Assembly: GCA_014238335.1 (NCBI GenBank)
Contig: JABABI010000007.1
Coordinates: 1,913-65,912 of the forward strand
Origin: Fuerstiella sp.
GTDB lineage: Bacteria > Planctomycetota > Planctomycetia > Planctomycetales > Planctomycetaceae
DNA length: 64,000 nt
Direction of reading: 5' to 3'
Position 1 is the stretch's first letter. The number at the start of each line of letters is the position of its first letter. A model generated the notes under the pieces. It did no database searches and was not told the origin of the DNA. It saw nothing but the letters and a program-made list of their open reading frames with translations. The translations under genes were made by a program, and so were the position numbers. Below, one piece after another: positions 19,763-27,958 of this stretch.

Positions 19763-20745
19763 GACAGGTTTCCAAGACTCACACGTTGCCCGGCATGATG
19801 AACTTTGCCGGCTGGCCGGTGGACAATCTTTATTTCCTTCGACGAAGACAGATGTTTCAAACCTGTTTCAGCGTAACTGCCGCTGAAACGAAAAGACAGG
19901 ATCTCGATGACTCCATTTTCGTCTGCTCTCACTTCCAGCGACTCAGGTCGCAGACACACGGCGTTCTCCTGAATCGGATACCTGGGCAACCATGTTGGCA
20001 ACTCATCCGCAGCAAACCAGTTGGCCGGACCCAGAAATCCGGCCGTCTGCAGATCTGGTGGATCATCATACAAATCAGTGACCAGGCCCGTGTACAAAAC
20101 TTGCCCTTCATTCAGACAAACTGCCGATCCCGCTTCACTGATCACAACCTCGGGTTCGTGAGTCGAAAACACCAGTGATGCACCAGTCAAACCTAAGTGT
20201 TCCCGAATAACATTCCAATACTTTGGCCGCCTGACGGAATCCACGTGGGCCAGCGGTTCATCCATCAACAGCACTGTTGGATTTGCCGCCAGTGCCCGGG
20301 CGACGGAAAGTCGCGACTGCTCACCCTTTGACAACCTTGCCGGAACTGCTTGCTGACGATGAGTCAGATCGAACTGAGCCAGCAGTTTGTCTGCCATTTC
20401 CTGACTTTCTTCGTTCAAAACAGCGGGATCACGCAGCTTTGCGGCGGAAACGACTTCCAGGTGACGGCGTACGGTCAGCTGTGGCCACAGACCGCCATCC
20501 TGAGGAACCCAATACAACGGCAACGAAAACGATTTTCCTGGTCCAGTTTCGTCGCCTTCGAGGGGCGTTGAAATCACGCCTGATGACGGTGTTTCCATCC
20601 CGGCCAGCAGATTCAGCAACGATGTCTTGCCGGCTCCCGAATAGCCCATGACCGCAGTGACGCCGCCAGCGATCGTCAACGACACACCGTCGATTCGATT
20701 GTCGGAATCTCCGACCAGCACCACCTGATTCAGTTCCCACAACAT
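19759..20745 (-). CDS. Iron-type ABC importer ATPase
   Basis: A 328-residue ATPase of the FbpC/PotA-like group. Walker A is GYSGAGKTS at 34-42, the signature is LSKGEQSR, and Walker B is VLLMDEP. The C-terminal extension resembles the regulatory beta-domain of CUT/iron importers but is short. The ATG at 20745 lies 5 nt after the permease stop; an in-frame start at 20802 would overlap the permease. It works with the permease and binding protein encoded immediately upstream. Confidence 0.9.
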   Translation of the reverse strand: MLWELNQVVLVGDSDNRIDGVSLTIAGGVTAVMGYSGAGKTSLLNLLAGMETPSSGVISTPLEGDETGPGKSFSLPLYWVPQDGGLWPQLTVRRHLEVVSAAKLRDPAVLNEESQEMADKLLAQFDLTHRQQAVPARLSKGEQSRLSVARALAANPTVLLMDEPLAHVDSVRRPKYWNVIREHLGLTGASLVFSTHEPEVVISEAGSAVCLNEGQVLYTGLVTDLYDDPPDLQTAGFLGPANWFAADELPTWLPRYPIQENAVCLRPESLEVRADENGVIEILSFRFSGSYAETGLKHLSSSKEIKIVHRPAGKVHHAGQRVSLGNLS

Positions 20746-20750
20746 ATCAG

Positions 20751-22190
20751 TCACGGATGGTTTATCTCCGGCAGACGTTTCCAGACGACGGCGGCAATAC
20801 ATATCAATCCCAGCGGAATGACCAATGCCAGCAACGTGATGGCGACAAGTGTTTCTGTGCGTCCGTAGTGCATTTCATTGTACAACCGAACAACGATGGG
20901 TTCGAACCGGACAGGCCGCAGCGTCGAGGCCACAGCCACGTCCCAGAGACACCAATGTGCCAGCACGGCCGACGCTATCAGCCAGCGGATACGATCAAGC
21001 TGCCAGATCAGATTCCTGCCATGAACGGCAGCGGCCCCGCCGGCAGCTCGTAACAGACCTGCCGAATGGATCGACGTACGCGGACTCAGAACTTCCAGCA
21101 GCACGACCAGCAGCAGTGCTCGGGGCAACATTAACAGAATTGACGCGACGACCATCGGTAACCAGGAATCATAGACCGCGTTCAGCAAAGGCACCTGAAA
21201 CACTGCCAGTAACGTGAGACTGATGACCAGCGATCCACACAATCCGGGGACGACAGCCAGCATGGTCAGCCATGGACGCCCAAGTGCTCTCACGCCGATC
21301 GCCAGCTGCAATGCTGCCACAGAAGCAACGGTCGCTGCAAGAATCGAATACGTAATCTGCTGAAATCGTGAAGTCAGGTTTCCCTGGTCTGCCAGGGCGC
21401 GGAGGCCGCTCAGGGCTTCGAGGCCGTTTGCCCACAGAGGCCAGATGATGAACACGCCAAGGACAGCGAACAAGCTGCAAACGGCAACCGCCAGCACAGC
21501 TGGACTAAGTCGCGACGCCGAATCCAGCCTGGTGCCTGTTGAAGTCTGCGGACCACGACGCGGCAGCAGCAGAATGATCGGCAGCAACAGCACGACTTGA
21601 AATACCATCGCCTCAGACGTGAACAGCAGCGAATGTGCAAGTGGCTCACCGGCCGCATGAGCATCAAACAACCACACAGACCATGTAATCGGATGTCGAT
21701 CGATCTGCAGCAGGGCTGCCGTTTCAAATTCCTGAAAACAAAACAGTGCCCCACCGATCCATGCCACCAGCGGTGTTCTCAGTGGCCCCAGCACGTGCAA
21801 TCGGAGCCATGACAACCACCATCCTGTGCTGTCATCCTTCACCAGCTTCCATGAGTACAGAGCTTCAGCGCTGACAGACGAAGACGGCAGAATTATGCGC
21901 ACGGCGACCTGCAGCGCGAAAATTCGAAATAGCAGCAGCGCGGCATACAAGACCTCCGTGGCAACTTCGCTGTGAATCAACCGAGCTGATGTCATCCGAT
22001 AAGTGAAACCGGTCACCAGGTCCGGCACGAATAACGGCATCAGCGCCGCTAGGGTGACCAGCCGATGGATTCGTCGAAACTGCTTACTGGCTGAGATCAA
22101 ACGCCACACCAATATAGACAACGGCAGCGCCGCTGTCGTCACCAGCATCGAACGACCAATCGACCAGCCCAGAGCGGTTTCCAGCGTCAT
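20751..22190 (-). CDS. Iron-type ABC importer permease (two fused membrane units)
   Basis: A 479-residue inner-membrane protein with about twelve hydrophobic segments. It has the two-unit FbpB/FutB/ThiP-like layout in which both halves of the permease are one chain. The ATG overlaps the stop of the binding-protein gene (ATGA at 22190-22187). The EAA-type loops are not well conserved to the eye, so the sub-family assignment rests mainly on the binding protein and layout. Confidence 0.82.
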   Translation of the reverse strand: MTLETALGWSIGRSMLVTTAALPLSILVWRLISASKQFRRIHRLVTLAALMPLFVPDLVTGFTYRMTSARLIHSEVATEVLYAALLLFRIFALQVAVRIILPSSSVSAEALYSWKLVKDDSTGWWLSWLRLHVLGPLRTPLVAWIGGALFCFQEFETAALLQIDRHPITWSVWLFDAHAAGEPLAHSLLFTSEAMVFQVVLLLPIILLLPRRGPQTSTGTRLDSASRLSPAVLAVAVCSLFAVLGVFIIWPLWANGLEALSGLRALADQGNLTSRFQQITYSILAATVASVAALQLAIGVRALGRPWLTMLAVVPGLCGSLVISLTLLAVFQVPLLNAVYDSWLPMVVASILLMLPRALLLVVLLEVLSPRTSIHSAGLLRAAGGAAAVHGRNLIWQLDRIRWLIASAVLAHWCLWDVAVASTLRPVRFEPIVVRLYNEMHYGRTETLVAITLLALVIPLGLICIAAVVWKRLPEINHP

Positions 22191-23233
22191 CGCCCTGTGT
22201 ACTCCGTAGTCAGCCAGTCAAGAACCTGCCGATTGACGCTGGCAGCACCCTCCAGCGACACACCATCAGCGGCCCACTTCTGCAGTTGCAGTAGTGCGGG
22301 TGACAGCTGCAACTCGTCAACCGGACCGAGTGGTATCTGACGCGAGGGCGAATTCGCCATCTGCAGTTCGGATTCGGCCGACAACAGAAAGTCGATGAAC
22401 TTCTTCGCTGCGGCTGGATGGGGGCAATTCTTAATTAGTGCCACCGAGTTGGGCAGACAGATTGTTCGCCCGCTCTCCAGCCGGACAGGCAACATATCAA
22501 CCGGCTTATCAGCATCGATGGCGGCAAAAGCATCGTCTGTATCCGTGAAGCCGATATCACAGACGCCTTCAGCAACCAGATCCTTTGTCATCGAATTACC
22601 ACGTACTTCGCGGATACCACGTTCGTGAATGGAGCTCTGCCACTGTTTCAGACGTTCCATTCCCCACTGATCCATCAGCACCGAGTAGTGTGACAGCGTT
22701 GTGCCGAACAGCGGCTGAGCAATCGCGACTCGACGCAGAGAACCGTCATCCAGCACGGCAGCGACATCGTTCACGGTGGCGGACATATTATCGGTGTTGA
22801 CGATGTACACGCGCAACCGCGCTGCAAATCCCGTCCAGTAGCCGGCCTCGTTCCGGAAGTTGTCGGGGATGCGATCAGCGTTGATGCTGATGTACGGCTG
22901 CAACACATCCTCGGCCATCAATCGGATCGTGCCCAGGGTCTGGTTATTCCAGAACACATCGCACCGTGGTTTCTCTTTTTCCGCGATCAGGAGATTGGTC
23001 AACCCCAGCGACTTATTGGCTTCTTCGTCAAATCGCACATCGACCAAAATACCTGTCTGTGTCTCAAAACGCCGGATAACGGATTCGGCGTGAGTCGCAT
23101 CGTGAGCGCAGTAGACGACAAGCTGCTGCTTGCCATTATCCAGGTCGCTGGACGATGGAGGAACAACCGACAACGCCGCCACGAGCAGAACAAGAACGCC
23201 CGAGACAACAACTGAAGACCCGGGCTTTGGCAT
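22187..23233 (-). CDS. Periplasmic iron(III)-type substrate-binding protein
   Basis: A 348-residue protein. The ATG at 23233 is preferred over a TTG 24 nt upstream because it gives a compact signal peptide (about residues 8-28) and follows an AGGAG-like sequence. The mature protein begins like the FutA/FbpA family, with a strand to LVVYCAHD, then FETQTGILVDV, CDVFWNNQ and the WTGFAARLRV segment. Family members bind ferric iron or, less often, other small ligands such as thiamine or phosphonate. The metal ligands cannot be confirmed by eye. It is the first gene of the coupled series. Confidence 0.88.
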   Translation of the reverse strand: MPKPGSSVVVSGVLVLLVAALSVVPPSSSDLDNGKQQLVVYCAHDATHAESVIRRFETQTGILVDVRFDEEANKSLGLTNLLIAEKEKPRCDVFWNNQTLGTIRLMAEDVLQPYISINADRIPDNFRNEAGYWTGFAARLRVYIVNTDNMSATVNDVAAVLDDGSLRRVAIAQPLFGTTLSHYSVLMDQWGMERLKQWQSSIHERGIREVRGNSMTKDLVAEGVCDIGFTDTDDAFAAIDADKPVDMLPVRLESGRTICLPNSVALIKNCPHPAAAKKFIDFLLSAESELQMANSPSRQIPLGPVDELQLSPALLQLQKWAADGVSLEGAASVNRQVLDWLTTEYTGR

Positions 23234-23417
23234 GGCAGCGGCCGCTCCTGGCCTCAACGGGCCGCGCTGTGATGAACTCTAACAGCTGTAATTAGATCCC
23301 GACGAGCGACAGCGTAACACACTGATTCCTGGCCGCGAAAAACGTGTTCCGGCCTGGTGCGCATGCTTCCCACGAGCCCAGTCAAGCCATGTGTTTTCAC
23401 AAACGGTTTTAGTGAAG

Positions 23418-25079
23418 TTACTCCGCCTTCAGCTTCGGGTCCACGTTTTCGATCTTGTCAAAGTAGCCCTTGATGCCGTCAACATAACCGGGCGGGATCT
23501 CTTCCGAATCAATGGCAGACTGAACACTCGACTTCAGAGAACTAATACTCTTCTGGTACTGACGCATTTTCTCCGGGTCGAAGTCCAACTCTTCGGCATA
23601 TTCTTTTGTCTTGATCGACAGCAGAATCTTGCCGGCCTGAACCTGAAGTTTTTCTTTTTCCTTCTTGTAACCTTCCGGGTCGCTGTCGTCTTCGGCGGAC
23701 TCGCCCCCGCGACCGACGCCACGACCACCGTCGTTGACGTCCTTGTCACCCTCACCCGCGCCTTCACCCATCATTGCGGCGTACATATCGGCGTAATCTG
23801 CAAGAGATTCACATCCTTCGCACTTAGCACCGTCAAGCTGGCCCTTTTGATTCAACTGCTGAGCCTGTTGCAGCGTCTTCATTGCATCTTCCAGTTTCTT
23901 CAGATCTTTCGCCGCCTGAGCCACCTGTTCCATTTCCTTTTCGGAAAGCTCAAGCGACTGTTTCAGTGCCTCCATGGCATCTTTGCTTAGTTCAAGCTGC
24001 TGAGGATTCTCCCCGGGATTCTTGGCCGCCTGTAATGACTTCATCGCCTTACTAAGCGCCGCAGCCAGCTCCTTTGAACCCGCCTTATCTTTTGCGAACT
24101 TCTGTAAATCCTGAAGCTCACGCTGCAGCTGACTGGCCAGCTTTTTTCGCTCTTCAGGATCTTTCGCTTCCATCATTGCCTGCATTGTCTGCTGAGCTTT
24201 TTTCAATTCCTGCTGCAGACTTTCCGTTTTGCCTTCCTGCAGGTCCTTCAGCCACTCATTCATTTTCTGGCTGCGTGTACCGCCAAGCTGCTGTTTGGAA
24301 ATCGGCTGATTCATCATGCGACGCAACTGGTCATTGCTGACAGACTTCCACATATCACCAAGGTCCATGCGGTGTGAATCCAGTACTTTCGTATTGGAAT
24401 CCACTTTCTTGGGCTGCATCTTGCGGAAGTCAGACTTCATCTCATTGACCCGAGCTTCGATCTCGCCGGATTCCTCGTCCGCACGTTTTGCTTCCTTCTT
24501 CAGACGATCCGCTCTGGAAAGAGCGTCCTTGTGAATCGCCTCAATTTCCTTCTTCTGATTTTCAGTTTTAGTCGCCGCTTCGACCTTGCCAAAGGGATCC
24601 AACTGCGGCGTCAACAACACTGCCAGTGCAAAGGCCGCTGCGACGGCGACGACTCTGGCAACCCGTTCACCAAATCGAAACGGCACAACGTCATCCGGGA
24701 TGATCTGCTCGGCGCGTTGTTCGGCAGATGAAGTTACCAACGGCTGATATTCGCCCGCCGATGACGACAACGAAGACAGAGTCAGAAACAGGTCTTTAGT
24801 TTTGGCATGGTCGTCAACGACACGAGCAGCCGTCTGCTGCTCAACTCGACGGTGAAAAATTCCGGCCAGCAACACGGCAATCGCCGGAATGCTTAGTAAC
24901 CACAGCGGTTGCTCCTGCGACTGCGGTATCAGTCCCAGCAGACGAATCAGCAACACAACTGCGACCGCGACTGCCAATACCGCAACGCTGGCGGCATACA
25001 GCGCCTTCGCGACGGATACGATCTGTAACCGCGTCTTCACTCGTCCCAGCAATGTCGTTGATTTTGGTGCATCCGTCAT
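23418..25079 (-). CDS. Membrane-anchored coiled-coil protein
   Basis: A 553-residue protein. Three hydrophobic segments near residues 24-47, 58-76 and 138-160 are followed by about 300 residues of Gln/Lys/Glu-rich coiled coil, a Gly/Asp-rich linker with a CEGC pair, and a conserved-looking C-terminal helix region. The arrangement is the same as in the giant coiled-coil protein at the right end of the window. It resembles DUF4175-like planctomycetal proteins; no catalytic motif was seen. The gene is separated from the importer operon by about 185 nt, but it is on the same strand and upstream. Confidence 0.8.
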   Translation of the reverse strand: MTDAPKSTTLLGRVKTRLQIVSVAKALYAASVAVLAVAVAVVLLIRLLGLIPQSQEQPLWLLSIPAIAVLLAGIFHRRVEQQTAARVVDDHAKTKDLFLTLSSLSSSAGEYQPLVTSSAEQRAEQIIPDDVVPFRFGERVARVVAVAAAFALAVLLTPQLDPFGKVEAATKTENQKKEIEAIHKDALSRADRLKKEAKRADEESGEIEARVNEMKSDFRKMQPKKVDSNTKVLDSHRMDLGDMWKSVSNDQLRRMMNQPISKQQLGGTRSQKMNEWLKDLQEGKTESLQQELKKAQQTMQAMMEAKDPEERKKLASQLQRELQDLQKFAKDKAGSKELAAALSKAMKSLQAAKNPGENPQQLELSKDAMEALKQSLELSEKEMEQVAQAAKDLKKLEDAMKTLQQAQQLNQKGQLDGAKCEGCESLADYADMYAAMMGEGAGEGDKDVNDGGRGVGRGGESAEDDSDPEGYKKEKEKLQVQAGKILLSIKTKEYAEELDFDPEKMRQYQKSISSLKSSVQSAIDSEEIPPGYVDGIKGYFDKIENVDPKLKAE

Positions 25080-25634
25080 GAGTAACTCCGAACGTCCAGT
25101 GATTCCTGGTGCCCCTGGTGTTTCTGTTCACGTCATTCTGACCGGCATGATGCAGACCACTGCTCCGCCTCTGACTCCACAACAGTGTGTTCAGTCTACG
25201 ATCGATATCGGAACTGATCAATGAGATCTGAAATAACGTCCCGATTGTCTGCTGATTTCACATATTTCGCCCGTTCTTTGTAACCTGCGGCGAAACATGG
25301 CAAATCCACCAGGATATTGTCCGTTGTCAGCCCGTTTTCACGCGAAACCGTTCCATTGTTCTCATCAACAGATCAGCTCATCGACTGTATTTCATCTTTC
25401 TGAACAAAGTAAAAAATCTACAGCGTCCTGGCCAGTGACGTACCCATCTCACTGAGCCCGGTCACTGAATAGCGCCTGTGGTCAACCCGATTCGGTTCAT
25501 TTCACGTCGTGATGACACGCTACGCTGCCGATTGTCGAGCGCGTGGCTGACCGCTCTTCAACCACCTCGGCGTTGCCACAAACAATTTCTGCACATCGTG
25601 CCACGCCATCATCCGCCGGGATGTCCCGGCCAGG
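25080..25634. other. Intergenic region, no gene seen
   Basis: About 555 bases between two minus-strand genes. Short ORFs lack recognisable features. A 7-bp hairpin (GCCGGGA/TCCCGGC, 25615-25630) lies just past the stop of the serine protease gene at 25635 and is a weak terminator candidate without a T-run. The promoter of the coiled-coil gene should lie in the left part of its upstream side. Confidence 0.5.
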
Positions 25635-27677
25635 TCAGGAGGCTTTTTTCAGTGGCGGCACTTCGCCCTTATTCTTCAGTTCTTCAAAGACTCGAAGAAC
25701 CGCTTTTGCAGGAATGGCGTAACTGGTGATGCGGGCGGCTCGAGCAATGTTCAGCCCGATAGCTTTGCCCGAGATGTCGAATACCGGCCCACCACACTGA
25801 TGCGGAAACAAATCCGTGTCGTGCTGCAGCGCCTCTGGAAAGCCGGAATTGTGGACACTGGCAAACTTGCCGAGATTCTCCCTGTTCTTGTATCGATCCA
25901 GCATCACGTCACCGTCAGGCGACACGAACATCGGTGTCAGTACGATATCGACAGTTCGCACCTTATCACCACGTTGGTATTTCAATGAGATCTTCTGATT
26001 CGGTGCCACAGCCCCAACGATACGACTCATCTCCACGGTATTGCGAATCTGCGTTCCGTTGATGGTCAGAATGACGTCGTCTTTCTTCAGACCGTTTCGT
26101 TCGGCAGCGCCCCCCTGCAGTACTTCGTCAAGCGAAACGTACTGTGATCCCGGCTCCATTTTCATTCGCACACCGAGAAATCCTTTCGATGACGTTGTCA
26201 ACGTTCGGGCAGCGACACTGACAACACCGGGAAGCAATGGCATTCCTCGTGAGTCAGTCGTAATCAGAATGCGGCCGGCTTCCGGAGCGTCTGTCGCCGC
26301 CCACTGCACGGGTTGCAGATCGCGTGCATCAACTTTCACCAGCATCAGATCGAATGCCCGGTCTACGGCCACTTCCTGCATCTTAAGACGCCGACCGTCG
26401 GACAAAATACATTCAGGATCAATGACGTTTTCAAGTTCGCTGGCCTTGGTCAGGATGTAACCGTCGTCGCTCATCACGGCACCCAGTGCGAGTGTCTCGC
26501 CGAGTTCACGGAATTCGACGACACTGCCGGTTGCGTGACCAACAGCCGGCAAAAATCGATCCAGTTCTTCGGTGCTGCGTTTTTCATAGGGCCCAACTCG
26601 GCGAAGAGATGTCAGTTGGTTCCTCAATTCATTGACACGCTCCACTTCGTGACGCGTAGGGCGACGGCCATCGTCTTCCCGCTGAGCAAGCTCTGCATCC
26701 GTCGGTTTATGACCGGTTGTCATCGTCAGGTCTTTTTCCTGCCCCACGCGGTCGATGCGGACTTCCACACGCTGATCTTCCGCTACGTCGGCCAGCAGCG
26801 TGCTGAGTGCCAACGGATCGGCAAATGCCTGGCCGGCGATCGTCAGCAACAAGTCGCCCGGACGAACACCCGCATCATCAGCCGGACTGTTCCGCACCAC
26901 ACGCGCAACTTCCGGGGTAAAGTTGCGCCAACGCAGTACCATGCCGACAAAGGACGTCTCAACCAGATCGTTATTATGTGCGCTGAGTTTGCCCCAACTC
27001 TCACGTTTTTCCATCCGGTCGCCATCACGTCGGAACGCATCGACGGCGACATGACGGTTTTCCACGATGACCTCGGTGATCATACTGTGTATGCCGATCA
27101 GGTCGCCGGAAAGGTCGAACAACGGACCGCCCGAATCACCCAGCACGATTGCACAGTCAGATACGACGGTACGATAACCGGCCGAAAGAACCCGACCAAG
27201 CCGCACGGGGGCCGGACGATTCGACTGGAATCCGCCTGGATGTCCAAGGGCAAAGCACCAGTCGCCCCGTTGCAGTTCGCTGGATTTGCCAAGGTCCACG
27301 TGAGGAAACGATTTCCCATTGCGAGATTGTTCTGTGATTTTCAACATCGCGGCATCAACCGAACGGTTCATCCCCAGCAGTTCGGCGCTGTAGACATCAC
27401 CATCCGGAAACCTAACCTTTAATCGACTCGATGTGCGCCCCCGGCGCCCCCGGCGACTGTCGACCACATGTGAAGCTGTCAGCACAACGCCGTCTGCTGA
27501 AACGACCACTCCACTGCCGGCACCATAACCGTCCTGCACGGCAACCAACGCGGGCGAAACTTTGCTGAGTGCTTTGTCAAGCTTTGCCTGCCGAGAATTC
27601 AACGTGACCAGAGCGGGGTCCACTTCGGCCTGTAAGGTTCCACACAAACAAAATGTCAGCAGCAGCATTCGATTCAT
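25635..27677 (-). CDS. HtrA-type serine protease with a second, inactive protease half
   Basis: A 680-residue exported protein (signal peptide about 1-17). The first half is a trypsin-like HtrA domain with an intact triad: His70 (TASHVV), Asp108 (VDAAML) and Ser182 (GDSGGP). A PDZ domain follows at about 245-320. The second half repeats the plan: a protease-like domain around 380-480, a PDZ domain at about 490-570, and a terminal strand pair. In this half the His motif reads LTKASEL, and the serine motif is HQCGGP with Cys in place of Ser, so it should not work as a serine protease. HtrA proteins degrade or refold envelope proteins. It is divergent from another HtrA-like gene 280 nt away. Confidence 0.9.
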   Translation of the reverse strand: MNRMLLLTFCLCGTLQAEVDPALVTLNSRQAKLDKALSKVSPALVAVQDGYGAGSGVVVSADGVVLTASHVVDSRRGRRGRTSSRLKVRFPDGDVYSAELLGMNRSVDAAMLKITEQSRNGKSFPHVDLGKSSELQRGDWCFALGHPGGFQSNRPAPVRLGRVLSAGYRTVVSDCAIVLGDSGGPLFDLSGDLIGIHSMITEVIVENRHVAVDAFRRDGDRMEKRESWGKLSAHNNDLVETSFVGMVLRWRNFTPEVARVVRNSPADDAGVRPGDLLLTIAGQAFADPLALSTLLADVAEDQRVEVRIDRVGQEKDLTMTTGHKPTDAELAQREDDGRRPTRHEVERVNELRNQLTSLRRVGPYEKRSTEELDRFLPAVGHATGSVVEFRELGETLALGAVMSDDGYILTKASELENVIDPECILSDGRRLKMQEVAVDRAFDLMLVKVDARDLQPVQWAATDAPEAGRILITTDSRGMPLLPGVVSVAARTLTTSSKGFLGVRMKMEPGSQYVSLDEVLQGGAAERNGLKKDDVILTINGTQIRNTVEMSRIVGAVAPNQKISLKYQRGDKVRTVDIVLTPMFVSPDGDVMLDRYKNRENLGKFASVHNSGFPEALQHDTDLFPHQCGGPVFDISGKAIGLNIARAARITSYAIPAKAVLRVFEELKNKGEVPPLKKAS

Positions 27678-27958
27678 TTTTGAGCCCGTTCGTCCAGCAT
27701 TTTCAGAACCTTGTTCTGATTCTACGAAGGTTGATCCCCAAAATTCCAGTCGTCAATATTCGCAATGAGCCAACCGCGACAATCCCCTCGGAATGATCGA
27801 TAATTCCCTCGCATCTTCTTCCATTGACGTCTAATTCAGTGAATTCAAACACGATCCGCCCCGTTCGTGACTGCCGACATCGGCGTGATTGTGCCACACT
27901 ACGACGTCGCTGTTATTGTACTAACGTATTTGCCCTACTGTGGTTTCGGGAGAAAAGG

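Noticed and set aside
20872..20885. GGTTCGAACC-type T-loop sequence, and a similar one near 48045
   Set aside because: Both lie within well-supported coding sequences and no acceptor, D- or anticodon stem could be built around them, so they are not tRNAs.
26313..27422. Plus-strand ORF of 369 codons across the HtrA gene
   Set aside because: It is the antisense of a protease with complete catalytic motifs on the minus strand; the plus-strand product is Arg/His-rich and lacks features.
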